DNA from: Brevibacillus borstelensis
Lineage (GTDB): Bacteria > Bacillota > Bacilli > Brevibacillales > Brevibacillaceae
Length of the DNA: 64,000 nucleotides
Assembly: GCF_003710865.1 (NCBI RefSeq)
Contig: NZ_RHHO01000031.1
Coordinates: forward strand, 124,001 to 188,000
Direction: 5' to 3'
This document shows positions 1 to 9,121 of the stretch, piece after piece; position 1 is the stretch's first letter; the number at the start of each line of letters is the position of its first letter. Both the position numbers and the translations under genes were made by a program. A model generated the notes under the pieces. That model did not search any database and was not told the DNA's origin. It saw nothing but the letters and a program-made list of their open reading frames with translations.

Positions 1-4
1 GTTC

Positions 5-38
5 GATTAAAAGCTGCCTTGTTAGATTAAAACTGCCT
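5..38. repeat. Short imperfect direct repeat
   Basis: Two adjacent copies of GATTAAAA(G)CTGCCT, at about 5-20 and 25-38, differ by one inserted G. No gene is visible in the first 100 bases apart from the chemoreceptor terminator. The left neighbour lies outside the window, so the role of the repeat cannot be judged. Confidence 0.5.
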
Positions 39-47
39 CCGTAAGCA

Positions 48-86
48 GCAAAAAAACTCCCTCCGAATTGACAACAGAGGGAGTTT
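48..86 (-). terminator. Rho-independent terminator of the chemoreceptor gene
   Basis: On the minus strand a perfect 10-bp stem, AAACTCCCTC pairing with GAGGGAGTTT, encloses a 13-nt loop and is followed by a run of T. It lies 16 bases past the stop codon of the chemoreceptor gene. Confidence 0.9.
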
Positions 87-102
87 CGCTTGTTGTAACC
101 AT

Positions 103-2169
103 CTAGATCTTAAACTTGCTTACATTTTCCGACAAATCATCCGCGAGCTTTTTCAATTCTTCTACATTTTCACTGATTCGCGCAATGGACTGCAGCTGTT
201 CGTCGACAGTCGCCACGACACCGCTCAGTGATTGATTGATTTCATCCGATACTTCGGAAAGACGCTGCATCGAGCTTGTGACAACCTGATTGCCTGCTGC
301 CATCTCCTCAGAAGCGGCAGACATGGATTCGCTCTGCTCTGCAGCAGATTGAATATCGGATACGATATGCTGGAAGGCCGTACCTACGGTCTCGACGGAC
401 TGGAGACCGGTGCTGACCATGGCGACGATCTCATCCATATGCTTGCTCATATCCATGGCTTCGTCGTTGATCGAGTGCGCGATCGACGCGATCCGCTCAG
501 AAAAGGAGCTGCTCTCCTCTGCCAATTTCCTGACTTCGGTGGCTACAACAGAGAAGCCTCTGCCGGCCTCGCCCGCTCTCGCAGCTTCAATTGCCGCATT
601 TAAGGCAAGCAGGTTCGTCTGGGAGGCGATGCTGCTGATCATCTCGACAATGCTTGTGATCTGTCTGGCCCGCTCTCGCAATCCATGCATTTGCTGGGCC
701 GTACGCTCTACTTCACCATTTGCTTGTCTGACGGTAGAGATGACGTTTTCGACCAGCTTCATGCCGTCCTGGGCTCGCTCAAAAGTGCGACTCGTCGCCC
801 TGGTCGTCGATTCTGCCGCAATCGCCACCTGCTCGACGCCTTGGGAAATTTCTGAAACGGTCGTGGCAGCGGAAAGCACCTCTTTTGTCTGCTGCGAAAC
901 TCTCTCGGAAATCGAAGAGATATTCTCCGTAATAAAATGAATGGAGCCGGTGTTTTCCTGAGCCGATTGATTCAGCTCTTCCGCCGCGATGTTCAGGCGA
1001 TTCGCTTGTCCCTGGACAAGGGATACGAGCTTTCTGAGCTCGCCCGCCATTTCGTTCATCTTGTGCCCGACCATGGCAATCTCGTCTTTTCCTTTTACCT
1101 GCACCTGCACGTCAAAACGGCCGGACCCGATTTTCTCCATGTCTTGCGCGATCGCCAGGAGCGATTTGCGAATCCGCTGTGCAAACCACCAGATGGAAAA
1201 GGCGGCCACAGCGATGATGGGAATACTGATCAGCCCGAATGTAATTCCCATGCCATTCAACTCGCCGTAAACCTCCGAGGAAGCTGTCGTCAGGACAAGC
1301 GCCCAGCCCAGCGAGGCGATGGGAGCGACGGCTGCAAACGAATCCACGCCATCCGCTTCATATTCCAGACTCTGGCTTGTGCCGTTTTGCACCAATGCAA
1401 GCAATTCTGTATAATCCCCATTTTCTGCCAGCGACAGCTTGTTGTTTTGCGCCGAGTCCTTGTGGGCAACGACCAACCCATCCTTGCGAACGACATACGC
1501 ATAGCCGTTTTGCATGAATGGAATTTCTTCTGCCTTTTTTACGATTGGGTCGATCTGAAAACCAACCACGAGAAGGCGGGAGGTGTCTTTATTCTTCTCC
1601 CCTACCGGAGTAGCCAAGTAAATGAAGCTTCTTTCCGCCCCAAGTACGACTTCCTCATCAGAAAAAACAGGTCCCCCAGAAGAGAGCGCATTTTGCACAT
1701 ATTGCTTCTGCTTGAAGTCGATCTCATTTTTGCCGGTCAACGAATACAACGATTTGCCTGTGCCGGGATCAACCAAATATATTTTTGAGACCTCTTTATG
1801 GCTTTGACGCAAGAGCCGGAACTGCTCCATAATGAGCGGCTCCAGATCCGTGGTCATGACCCTTTTGGCCGCTGTCTCCAGAGACGAGCTTTTCAGGTCA
1901 TCGATCCAGTCTTCCATGCTTTCGGCATACTGCTCCGCCAGCATTTTCGCCTGGTTGGAAGTAATGTCAATCAACGTGCTTTTGGAAAAAGAAAGTGCTA
2001 TGTATTGCAATGCACCAATGATCACGATAACAAGAATAATTCCAAAGGTAATCATTTTTTTGGCCATGGAACCCTGCAGTTGCTTGTTGAGACTGCCAAC
2101 CACGTCAGCCAGCTTTTGCGGTGCTGACAGATTTTTTGGGCGAAAACGCGGCAATCGGAATATCCGCAT
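103..2169 (-). CDS. Methyl-accepting chemotaxis protein
   Basis: Transmembrane chemoreceptor of 688 aa that senses a ligand outside the cell and controls CheA through CheW. A short cytoplasmic N-terminus leads to membrane segment 1 (about 39-61), then an extracellular dCache-like sensor (about 62-305), membrane segment 2 (about 306-330), HAMP, and a long coiled-coil signalling domain with the conserved tip around [16 protein letters not shown]. The start is placed at the ATG preceded by AAGGGGGTAGTTACC; the open frame runs 41 codons further upstream, but that part overlaps hairpins and has no ribosome site. No promoter is evident between it and the opp operon. Ligand unknown. Confidence 0.9.
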   Translation of the reverse strand: MRIFRLPRFRPKNLSAPQKLADVVGSLNKQLQGSMAKKMITFGIILVIVIIGALQYIALSFSKSTLIDITSNQAKMLAEQYAESMEDWIDDLKSSSLETAAKRVMTTDLEPLIMEQFRLLRQSHKEVSKIYLVDPGTGKSLYSLTGKNEIDFKQKQYVQNALSSGGPVFSDEEVVLGAERSFIYLATPVGEKNKDTSRLLVVGFQIDPIVKKAEEIPFMQNGYAYVVRKDGLVVAHKDSAQNNKLSLAENGDYTELLALVQNGTSQSLEYEADGVDSFAAVAPIASLGWALVLTTASSEVYGELNGMGITFGLISIPIIAVAAFSIWWFAQRIRKSLLAIAQDMEKIGSGRFDVQVQVKGKDEIAMVGHKMNEMAGELRKLVSLVQGQANRLNIAAEELNQSAQENTGSIHFITENISSISERVSQQTKEVLSAATTVSEISQGVEQVAIAAESTTRATSRTFERAQDGMKLVENVISTVRQANGEVERTAQQMHGLRERARQITSIVEMISSIASQTNLLALNAAIEAARAGEAGRGFSVVATEVRKLAEESSSFSERIASIAHSINDEAMDMSKHMDEIVAMVSTGLQSVETVGTAFQHIVSDIQSAAEQSESMSAASEEMAAGNQVVTSSMQRLSEVSDEINQSLSGVVATVDEQLQSIARISENVEELKKLADDLSENVSKFKI

Positions 2170-2211
2170 GGTAACTACCCCCTTCTCTCTTTTGACGTCC
2201 TGAATACTCAG

Positions 2212-2278
2212 ATGGAAAAATGAAAAGAGGCCCCGGACGCAAAGAATGGGGCGATTCCCCCATCCATTCGCGGAGGCC
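2212..2278 (-). terminator. Probable terminator of the opp operon
   Basis: Minus-strand hairpin closed by GGCC/GGCC with an inner ATGGGG/CCCCAT stem (2229-2278), followed by the T-rich tail TCTTTTCATTTTTCC. A second hairpin, CAGGATT-type arms at 2303-2330, stands just after the oppF stop codon. Together they separate opp from the chemoreceptor gene. The large stem has internal mismatches. Confidence 0.55.
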
Positions 2279-2340
2279 ACAGTATCTCGCATGATGGAAA
2301 GACAGGATTCCCCATATGGTGGAAATCCTGCCGCTGTAAT

Positions 2341-3300
2341 CTAGTTGTACAAATGGCAGGCAGCGAAATGACCAGGCTCTACTTCTTTCCATACGGGCTC
2401 AGCTGCAGCACATTCAGGCATTGCTTTCGGGCAACGCGTGCGGAAGTGGCAACCGCTCGGAGGATTCATCGGACTTGGAACATCGCCTTGCAGAACGATG
2501 CGCTCACGCTGGCGCTCTACCTCTGGATCAGGAATCGGGATAGCAGACAGAAGCGCTTGTGTATATGGGTGAAGCGGCTTTTCATACAGCTTGTCACTCT
2601 CTGCAAGCTCTACCATTTTTCCGAGGTACATAACTGCTACACGGTCGGAAATGTATTTAACCATCGACAAATCGTGGGCAATAAACATGTAGGTAAGGCC
2701 CATTTTTTCCTGCAGCTGCTCCAGGAGGTTTACGACCTGCGCTTGTACGGAAACGTCGAGGGCAGAGATCGGTTCGTCACAAACGATGAACTTGGGCTCT
2801 ACCGCCAGTGCACGGGCAATACCAATCCGCTGGCGTTGACCACCGGAAAACTCATGCGGAAAGCGGTTCATATGCTCCGGATTCAAGCTGACCAGCGAAA
2901 GCAGCTCCTGGATACGCTCTTTGCGCTTTTGTCCGGCGGCAAGACCGTGGATATCCAGAGCTTCTCCGATAATATCCCCGACTGTCATCCGCGGGTTCAA
3001 GGAAGCATACGGGTCCTGGAAGATCATCTGCATGTTGCGGCGCATGGCTTTCATCTCTTGGTTGTTCAGCTTCATGATGCTTTTGCCTTCAAACAAGACG
3101 TCCCCTGCGGTAGCATCATACAAGCGGAGAATGGTCCGCCCGGCTGTCGATTTTCCGCAGCCGGACTCGCCTACCACACCGAGAGTTTCTCCACGCTTGA
3201 TCTCGAACGAAATGTCGTTCACGGCTTTCAACGTATTGTCGCCGATTTTGAAGAATTTTTTCAGGTTGCGAACTTCTAACAATGTATCACGATTATCCAC
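2341..3300 (-). CDS. oppF: Oligopeptide ABC transporter ATP-binding protein OppF
   Basis: Second ATPase of an oligopeptide importer, 319 aa, acting on the cytoplasmic face with OppD. Walker [10 protein letters not shown] (about 44-52), the Q-loop, the signature [13 protein letters not shown] and Walker [12 protein letters not shown] are all visible, followed by the C-terminal oligopeptide/dipeptide domain with the Cys pair in [14 protein letters not shown]. The chosen start is a GTG preceded by GAGGGGGGAGAAGACAA, 17 bases after oppD; an upstream in-frame ATG would overlap oppD and lacks a ribosome site. Last gene of the opp operon. The closely related dipeptide (Dpp) type cannot be excluded. 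Confidence 0.9.
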   Translation of the reverse strand: MDNRDTLLEVRNLKKFFKIGDNTLKAVNDISFEIKRGETLGVVGESGCGKSTAGRTILRLYDATAGDVLFEGKSIMKLNNQEMKAMRRNMQMIFQDPYASLNPRMTVGDIIGEALDIHGLAAGQKRKERIQELLSLVSLNPEHMNRFPHEFSGGQRQRIGIARALAVEPKFIVCDEPISALDVSVQAQVVNLLEQLQEKMGLTYMFIAHDLSMVKYISDRVAVMYLGKMVELAESDKLYEKPLHPYTQALLSAIPIPDPEVERQRERIVLQGDVPSPMNPPSGCHFRTRCPKAMPECAAAEPVWKEVEPGHFAACHLYN

Positions 3301-3317
3301 TTGTCTTCTCCCCCCTC

Positions 3318-4316
3318 TTACGATCCTGCGCGATTCTGTGCCAACGGGTGCTGGAGCCAGCAAGCAGCCCGCTGTGTCGAGCTAATGTCATTCAATTCAG
3401 GATCGTACTCCTGGCAGACGCGCATCGCTGATTCACAACGCGCGGTAAAGCCGCATCCAACCGGCGGACGAAGCAGATCCGGCGGCGTACCAAAGATCGG
3501 AGTGAGCGGTTCGTCGCGGTTCAGGTCCAGTCGAGGTACCGAGCGCAGCAGGCCTTTTGTGTAAGGGTGCTGCGGGTTGTAGAAGATATCGTCTACGGTA
3601 CCGGTCTCGATTACCTTGCCTGCGTACATAACGATGACGCGATCGCACATTTCAGCCACGACGCCAAGGTCATGCGTAATCAGGATAATCGACGTATTCA
3701 TTTTCTTTTGCAGCTCTTTCATCAGATCCAGAATTTGCGCCTGAATCGTCACGTCGAGCGCTGTTGTCGGCTCGTCAGCGATCAGAAGCTGCGGAGAGCA
3801 AGCCAGCGCGATCGCAATCATCGCACGCTGGCGCATCCCGCCGGAGAATTCGTGCGGATATTGATCGACACGTTTTTCCGGTTGCGGAATTCCTACCAAC
3901 GTCAGCAGTTCGATGGCACGATTGCGGGCATCGGAACGCGACATGTTCTGGTGCTTGATCAAACCCTCCATGATCTGGTTGCCGATCGTTAAAGTCGGAT
4001 TCAATGAAGTCATCGGGTCCTGGAAAATCATCCCGATATCTTTACCGCGGATAGATTCCATTTCCTTGTTTGATTTATTGACAAGGTTGACTCCGTTAAA
4101 GAGAATTTCGCCTTTTTTGATCTCGCCTGGCGGCATCGGGATAAGCTTCATCAAGGTTTGGGCGGTTACAGACTTGCCGCAGCCGGACTCCCCTACGATC
4201 GCAACAGCTTCTCCGCGCTTCACGTGAAAATTGACGCCGCGTACAGCTTTGACTTCCCCCGCATAGGTATGGAAGGAGACGTGCAGGTCTTTTACTTCGA
4301 GAATGCGTTCTTCCAT
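3318..4316 (-). CDS. oppD: Oligopeptide ABC transporter ATP-binding protein OppD
   Basis: First ATPase subunit of the importer, 332 aa. Walker A GESGCGKS (about 43-50), signature [14 protein letters not shown], Walker [13 protein letters not shown], and the C-terminal OppD/F extension with conserved cysteines ([15 protein letters not shown]) are present. It starts at an ATG preceded by AGGAGGGATCACAGTC and follows oppC by 14 bases. It is expected to pair with OppF as a heterodimer under the OppB/OppC channel. Confidence 0.92.
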   Translation of the reverse strand: MEERILEVKDLHVSFHTYAGEVKAVRGVNFHVKRGEAVAIVGESGCGKSVTAQTLMKLIPMPPGEIKKGEILFNGVNLVNKSNKEMESIRGKDIGMIFQDPMTSLNPTLTIGNQIMEGLIKHQNMSRSDARNRAIELLTLVGIPQPEKRVDQYPHEFSGGMRQRAMIAIALACSPQLLIADEPTTALDVTIQAQILDLMKELQKKMNTSIILITHDLGVVAEMCDRVIVMYAGKVIETGTVDDIFYNPQHPYTKGLLRSVPRLDLNRDEPLTPIFGTPPDLLRPPVGCGFTARCESAMRVCQEYDPELNDISSTQRAACWLQHPLAQNRAGS

Positions 4317-4330
4317 GACTGTGATCCCTC

Positions 4331-5245
4331 CTATTTCCGCAAGCGTGGGTCTACGGCGTCACGCAGACCGTCGCCAAGCAAGTTAAATGCCAACATCGTT
4401 ATCGAGATGAACAGAGCCGGGAACATCAAGCGCCACGGGTAGTATTTCATCGCCGACAAACCTTCGTTGGACATCGTTCCCCAAGATGCTACCGGAGCGG
4501 ATACCCCAAGACCGATAAAGGAGAGGAACGACTCGGCAAAAATGGCAGATGGAACAGTCAAGCTGAGCGTTACGATGATCGGGCCCAAAGCGTTCGGGAT
4601 CAAGTGTTTGAAGATCAGACGGTTGTTGTCAGCACCGAGAGAGCGGGCTGCCAATACAAACTCCTGCGCTTTCAACTGGAGAATCTGACCGCGGACGATC
4701 CGCGCCATCCCAATCCAGCCCGTTATCGTTAAGGCGATAATAATCGTCCCGACCCCGGGCTCTAAGACGACCATGAGCAAAATAACCACCAGAAGATAAG
4801 GAATCGCATACAGAATATCGGCAATACGCATCATGATTTCATCGACTTTACCGCCGTAGAAACCAGCAAGACCGCCCCAAATTACGCCGATGATCAGGTC
4901 GATAAACGCTGCGGCGAAGCCTACTTCCAAAGAAATGCGTGCCCCGTACCATACGCGGACGAAGACGTCGCGACCCAGGTCATCGGTACCAAACCAGTGT
5001 TCAGCAGAAGGTTTTTTGTTCTTACCTGCCAAATCAGTCGTAAAATAGTCATTGGAGCTAAGGATCGGAATCAGGCTCGCACAAGCGACCAAAATCAAGA
5101 TAAAGACAAGGGACGCCATCGCTACCTTGTTCATTTTCAATCGGCGCCATACGTCCGCCCAGAAGGAAAGGCTCGGGCGCTTAATGGATTCTGCCTGGCG
5201 AAGGTCGACAGAAATCGGCTCAAAATGCTCTTTCGTCAGTTGCAT
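4331..5245 (-). CDS. oppC: Oligopeptide ABC transporter permease OppC
   Basis: Inner-membrane permease subunit, 304 aa, forming the translocation path with OppB. It has the usual cytoplasmic N-terminal tail, a first membrane span at about 38-60, an OppC N-terminal loop, and a core of five further spans with the EAA coupling loop (ARSLGADNNRLIFKHLIPNA) that contacts the ATPases. An ATG start with GGGAGTAATGATAC before it lies 6 bases after oppB, which implies translational coupling. Confidence 0.93.
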   Translation of the reverse strand: MQLTKEHFEPISVDLRQAESIKRPSLSFWADVWRRLKMNKVAMASLVFILILVACASLIPILSSNDYFTTDLAGKNKKPSAEHWFGTDDLGRDVFVRVWYGARISLEVGFAAAFIDLIIGVIWGGLAGFYGGKVDEIMMRIADILYAIPYLLVVILLMVVLEPGVGTIIIALTITGWIGMARIVRGQILQLKAQEFVLAARSLGADNNRLIFKHLIPNALGPIIVTLSLTVPSAIFAESFLSFIGLGVSAPVASWGTMSNEGLSAMKYYPWRLMFPALFISITMLAFNLLGDGLRDAVDPRLRK

Positions 5246-5251
5246 GTATCA

Positions 5252-6187
5252 TTACTCCCTTCCTGCATCGCTTAGCTTGATCCGCGGGTCAACCAGCGTA
5301 TAAGCGATATCAACCAGCAAAATTCCTACAACCAGAATGATCGCATAGAACACCGTGGTCCCCATAATAACGGTGTAGTCACGGTTTGTAATCGAGATAA
5401 CGAACTCGCGACCCAAACCAGGGATACCGAAGATTCGCTCGATTACGAATGCACCGGTGAGGATGTTTGCAAGCAGCGGCCCGAGATAAGTAATAACAGG
5501 CAGAAGAGCGTTGCGAATAGCGTGTTTGACAGTAATCGTCACTGTATTCAAGCCTTTGGCTTTAGCCGTTTTGATGTAGTCTTGCCCGAGAACCTCCAGC
5601 ATGTTGGAACGAGTCAGACGGGCGATGAAAGCGATCGGCATCGCGGCGAGAGCCAAGGAAGGCAGTACGGTATATTCAAAACCTTCCCACTTTGCAATGG
5701 GAAAGATGCCCCATTTGATTGCAAAGAAATATTGATAAAATGATGCCAAAATAAATCCAGGGACGGACAGGCCGAGAACGGCGATAAGCATGGCTGAGTA
5801 GTCCTGCCATTTATTGTGCTTGAGCGCTGCGACAACGCCTAGCGTGATCCCTCCGAAGATCGCGAGCAGCAAGGCCTGTGCTCCTAAATGGGCGGATACG
5901 GGGAAGCCCCGGCTGATCATGTCATTTACTGTGGAAGACTTCTCAACAAAGGATGGGCCCAAATCCCACGTAATGACACCCTTCAGATAGTCCAGATACT
6001 GCTCGTGGAGCGGCAGGTTCAATTTGTACTTTGCTTCCAGAGCTGCCTTGATTTCATCTGGTACGTTCTTTTCGGAAGTGAATGGACCGCCCGGCACCGC
6101 TTTCATAATGAAGAAGGTGGCCGTTACGATCAAGAAAAGCGAAAGAATCATGAAGATGATACGCTTACCAAGATAACGGATCAACAA
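5252..6187 (-). CDS. oppB: Oligopeptide ABC transporter permease OppB
   Basis: Partner permease, 311 aa, with an N-terminal membrane span, a large extracytoplasmic loop (GGPFTSEKNVPDEIKAALEA) typical of OppB/DppB, and the EAA loop AKAKGLNTVTITVKHAIRNA. The start is one of two consecutive TTG codons after AAGGGGGTAAGTT; the second TTG (6184) has the better spacing. It is separated from oppA by 250 bases that hold a strong hairpin, so expression of oppA and oppBCDF can differ. Confidence 0.92.
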   Translation of the reverse strand: MLIRYLGKRIIFMILSLFLIVTATFFIMKAVPGGPFTSEKNVPDEIKAALEAKYKLNLPLHEQYLDYLKGVITWDLGPSFVEKSSTVNDMISRGFPVSAHLGAQALLLAIFGGITLGVVAALKHNKWQDYSAMLIAVLGLSVPGFILASFYQYFFAIKWGIFPIAKWEGFEYTVLPSLALAAMPIAFIARLTRSNMLEVLGQDYIKTAKAKGLNTVTITVKHAIRNALLPVITYLGPLLANILTGAFVIERIFGIPGLGREFVISITNRDYTVIMGTTVFYAIILVVGILLVDIAYTLVDPRIKLSDAGRE

Positions 6188-6364
6188 ACTTACCCCCTTA
6201 CAATTTTTTTGCTTTCACGTCCCATCTTTACACTGCAGCATTCTAGATCCAGTGCAAAAATCGACTGTGTAAATAATTCCCCGTTGTTCGAATCTCTTGC
6301 GGATTTCTCTCTCTTTTTCTGTTGGCTATGCGCCATCTTTATATATATCGGAACGGTCGGCATA

Positions 6365-6398
6365 AGATAAGGTATATGGACGACCATATACCCTATCT
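6365..6398 (-). other. Hairpin in the oppA-oppB spacer
   Basis: Two 15-base arms (AGATAGGGTATATGG and CCATATACCTTATCT) with a 4-base loop form an almost perfect stem 40 bases after the oppA stop. There is no T-run, so it is more likely an mRNA 3-prime stabiliser or partial attenuator than a full terminator, as commonly found behind binding-protein genes. The remaining roughly 180 bases up to oppB hold no convincing gene. Confidence 0.7.
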
Positions 6399-6438
6399 CT
6401 GCAAACCGATTTCCTTTATGCCAATGCGGAAAACAAAA

Positions 6439-8097
6439 TTACTCTACCGAAGCCCATTTCCAGTCGACATCGCCCAGACCGCCGATTACGACGCCTTTGA
6501 CGTTTTCCTTTTGCACCCAGGAGTTTGTATAGAAGTAGATCGGCATGATCGGCATTTCATCCATGAGGATTTGCTCCGCTTCTGCCAGAATCTTCTTGCG
6601 TGCTTCCGGATCGCTTTCCGTGTTGGATTTGATCAACAGTTCCTTGTACTTTGGATGCTCCCAACGCGTGTCGTTGTTTCCGCCATCCTTGTCTCTGTAC
6701 AGCTCGAGGAAGTTGATAGGGTCGTTAAAGTCACCCAGCCATCCCATACGGCCAACCTGGAAGTTTCCTTGGTGCATGTCTTCGAGGTAGACTTTCCATT
6801 CTTTGTTTTCCAGCTTCACTTCTACGCCGAGATTTTTCTTCCACTGGTCTTGAATCGCCGCAGCGATTTTTTGGTGGGCCTCAGACGTATTGTAGGACAG
6901 AGTGATTGGCGGAAGCTTGGAAATGCCGAGCTCCTTCATGCCTTCTTCCAACAGCTTTTTCGCTGTTTCAACATCATTGTCCTTGAAGTAGCCATCAGGT
7001 TTCAGCGCCATGGACGGCGGGACTGCACCTGTGGCAGGAATTTGGCCAGTTTGCAGGATATTGTCAATCAGGGACTGACGATCGATAGCATACGCGAACG
7101 CCTTGCGAATTTTCACATTATTAAACGGCGGTTTTTCTACGTTGAATTTATACCAGTACGTACCCGCGATTGGCTGAGTCGTAATTTTGTTCTGCTCTTT
7201 CAGAGCCGGGATGGCATCCGTCGGCAATGCGCTTGTCGGAGCACCAGCCCAATCGATTTCGCCGTTTTCAAACATGGACAGCTCGGTGTTCTCGTCTTCT
7301 ACCATGGCAAACTCGATGCGATCAAGTTTTACAGAATCTTTGTCCCAGTAATTTTCGTTTTTGACGAGCACTAGCTTGCTCTTATGCTCCCAGCTCTCCA
7401 TCTTGAAGGGGCCGTTGCCCAAGTGAGTCTTTGCTTCCCCTGCCCACTTCGGATTGGATTCAAGGAGGGCTTTGTTAACAGGGAAATAGGTTGGGAATGC
7501 AGTCAGCTCCAGGAAGAATGGAGTCGGGTTTTCCAGTTTTACTTCCAATGTTTTGTCGTCAAGTGCTTTCACACCGACTTCGTCGCGGCTTGCTTTGCCT
7601 TTGTTGTAGGCTTCACCATTCTTTACATAGTATAGCTGATAAGCGTAGTTGGATGCCGTATTTGGATCCAAAGCGCGTTTCCATGCGTATTCGAAGTCAT
7701 GTGCCGTCAACGGTTCACCGTTTGCCCATTTGGTATCACGCAGCTTGAACGTATACGTCAACATGTCCTCGGAAAGCTCGTAGCTTTCAGCCACAGACGG
7801 CTGCGGCTTGTTATCCGGACCGATGCGGGTGAGACCGTCAAAGGTAGCGCGGATAATCGCGGCAGATGTCGTATCTTCGGAGAGTCCCGGATCTGCCGTT
7901 GGTGGTTCCGAATGGAGATTCAGTTTCAGCACTTGTGGCTTTTTCTCCGCAGGCGCCGCTGCTGGCTGTTGGGTCTGGCCTGTGTTCTCAGCCGGCTTCT
8001 GTTCTGTGGTAGTAGCCTGTTGGCCTCCACCGCAACCAGCCAATGCTGTACCGAGAACGGCAACGGAACTGACAAGAGCAAATACGCTTTTTTTCAA
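6439..8097 (-). CDS. oppA: Oligopeptide-binding lipoprotein OppA
   Basis: Extracellular peptide-binding lipoprotein of the importer, 552 aa (SBP family 5). Signal peptide with a positive start, a hydrophobic stretch and lipobox LAGC, so Cys22 is the expected lipidation site; a Gln/Pro/Ala-rich linker follows, then the bilobed domain with the family motif AESYELSEDMLTYTFKLRD. The start is a TTG with GGGGG seven bases upstream; an upstream ATG is in frame but its ribosome site is poor. First gene of the opp operon. A CodY-like site lies about 50 bases upstream. Confidence 0.92.
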   Translation of the reverse strand: MKKSVFALVSSVAVLGTALAGCGGGQQATTTEQKPAENTGQTQQPAAAPAEKKPQVLKLNLHSEPPTADPGLSEDTTSAAIIRATFDGLTRIGPDNKPQPSVAESYELSEDMLTYTFKLRDTKWANGEPLTAHDFEYAWKRALDPNTASNYAYQLYYVKNGEAYNKGKASRDEVGVKALDDKTLEVKLENPTPFFLELTAFPTYFPVNKALLESNPKWAGEAKTHLGNGPFKMESWEHKSKLVLVKNENYWDKDSVKLDRIEFAMVEDENTELSMFENGEIDWAGAPTSALPTDAIPALKEQNKITTQPIAGTYWYKFNVEKPPFNNVKIRKAFAYAIDRQSLIDNILQTGQIPATGAVPPSMALKPDGYFKDNDVETAKKLLEEGMKELGISKLPPITLSYNTSEAHQKIAAAIQDQWKKNLGVEVKLENKEWKVYLEDMHQGNFQVGRMGWLGDFNDPINFLELYRDKDGGNNDTRWEHPKYKELLIKSNTESDPEARKKILAEAEQILMDEMPIMPIYFYTNSWVQKENVKGVVIGGLGDVDWKWASVE

Positions 8098-8147
8098 CGC
8101 AATAACCCCCAATGTCATTGTCTTTTTTGTCTGTTTCTTTTTTTGTA

Positions 8148-8162
8148 TGTTTTCAGAAAATT
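8148..8162 (-). promoter_or_regulatory. CodY-like binding site upstream of oppA
   Basis: Minus strand AATTTTCTGAAAACA matches 13 of 15 positions of the CodY consensus AATTTTCWGAAAATT. It is located about 50 bases before the oppA start, a typical operator position. CodY repression of peptide uptake genes is known in Bacillus; binding here is an inference. No clear sigma-A promoter could be assigned nearby. Confidence 0.55.
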
Positions 8163-8219
8163 AGGAAAGAAAAAACCGTTTTTTCCCTCTTTGTTACCGG
8201 CGCTTACCAACCCCTTTCC

Positions 8220-8687
8220 TTATATGGCCACATCTTCATCACGAACGAACGAGAAGGAATCTTTATATTGTTTTAGCTCCAGCGACACATCCGCCGCCAG
8301 AATTCCTTCACATTGTGAGAGACGTTCGTTGACAAAGGTGATCAATTCTTCATTATTATGGAAACACGCTTGAATGATCAAGTCGTGCTTACCGCTGAAT
8401 GCACCTACAAAGCGTACCTCCGGAAATTTGCTCAGTTCCTCAGCGACGCTGTTTTGCAGCCCGAGCTTGGTGGTCAATCCGATGATCGCCTGTACATGTA
8501 AGCCCAGCTTTTCTGGGTCAGGGTGAATAACAAACTGAAACACTCCATCTTGTAACAGGCGTGTAATCCGTGAACGGATGGTCCCTTCGCTCAAGCCAAG
8601 TTGATGAGCAATATCGGTGTATGCTCGTCTGCCGTCTTCTTGTAAAATTTGCAAGATCTGCATATCAACATGGTCTAGCTTTTTCAT
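8220..8687 (-). CDS. Lrp/AsnC family transcriptional regulator
   Basis: Small amino-acid-responsive DNA-binding protein of 155 aa. An N-terminal winged helix-turn-helix (about 1-60, IAHQLGLSEGTIRSRITRLL) is followed by the RAM/AsnC ligand domain with VRFVGAFSGKHDLIIQACF, the usual full family length. The best Shine-Dalgarno (GGAGG) stands about 19 bases before the ATG, further than normal, but no upstream in-frame start exists before a stop. It has its own promoter and stands between the opp and nucleoside genes; which of them it regulates is not known. Confidence 0.88.
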   Translation of the reverse strand: MKKLDHVDMQILQILQEDGRRAYTDIAHQLGLSEGTIRSRITRLLQDGVFQFVIHPDPEKLGLHVQAIIGLTTKLGLQNSVAEELSKFPEVRFVGAFSGKHDLIIQACFHNNEELITFVNERLSQCEGILAADVSLELKQYKDSFSFVRDEDVAI

Positions 8688-8764
8688 AAATACGATTTTT
8701 TAAGAACCTCCATTGGTTTTTTACGAAATTCGCAAAAATCTTTTACAATTTGCCTGTCACTTTA

Positions 8765-8793
8765 AACATAATCCGAAATGATAGCGGTGTCAA
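8765..8793 (-). promoter_or_regulatory. Sigma-A promoter of the lrp-type gene
   Basis: Minus strand TTGACA, 17-base spacer, TATGTT, 78 bases before the gene. The -35 is perfect and the -10 matches 4 of 6. Confidence 0.7.
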
Positions 8794-8799
8794 CGAAAT

Positions 8800-8829
8800 T
8801 TGACAAGTAGAATTATAAAAAATTATAAA
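8800..8829 (+). promoter_or_regulatory. Divergent plus-strand promoter-like sequence
   Basis: Plus strand TTGACA followed by TATAAA at 18 bases (or TTATAA at 17), back to back with the lrp promoter. No plus-strand gene with a ribosome site follows before the pdp gene, so it may drive an untranslated RNA or be an AT-rich coincidence. Confidence 0.35.
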
Positions 8830-9078
8830 GTGAATCCGAACAATAAATAATTTTTTAACATTTCACACTTACTATCTTTTACTCTATTGAACCGCAATTC
8901 AGTTGATTAATCAATAAAAATTTATCGAGAAAGACGTATTTTTTATCGAATGCTAGCATATTTATTTCCGAACGATGCCTTTTTTCGAGGCCTGCTCTTC
9001 GAAATGCGCATAAACCAGTGTCTTCACTCGATTTTCCAAAGTTTGGGAAAGCGTTTTCAGCAAATCTCCTGGAGAACA
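8830..9078. other. AT-rich intergenic stretch, no gene recognised
   Basis: The spacer between pdp and the lrp-type gene is markedly AT-rich compared with its surroundings. Open frames on both strands here (up to about 66 codons) lack ribosome sites and resemble nothing. It contains only the promoter-like sequences listed separately and ends at the pdp terminator hairpin. Confidence 0.6.
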
Positions 9079-9103
9079 AACGCCGGACATTTCGTCCGAC
9101 GTT
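9079..9103 (-). terminator. Terminator of pdp
   Basis: Minus strand AACGTCGGAC-GAAAT-GTCCGGCGTT: a 10-bp stem with one G-U pair that is a mismatch on the other strand, so it favours minus-strand transcripts. Only a short T-rich tail follows, so efficiency is uncertain. Confidence 0.6.
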
Positions 9104-9121
9104 ATTTGTTTTACAGGAAAC

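Noticed and set aside
2229-2278. GGACGCAAAG on the plus strand, resembling part of a cyclic-di-GMP riboswitch next to a chemoreceptor gene
   Set aside because: It is on the strand opposite to the chemoreceptor gene, other conserved parts of that riboswitch are missing, and the region is explained as the opp terminator hairpin.
2341-6187. Possible dipeptide (Dpp) instead of oligopeptide transporter
   Set aside because: The two ATPases, OppA-like lipoprotein size and arrangement fit Opp better, though substrate range cannot be read from sequence.
6190-6387. 65-codon minus-strand open frame between oppA and oppB
   Set aside because: It covers the hairpin, has no ribosome site, and its composition is not protein-like.
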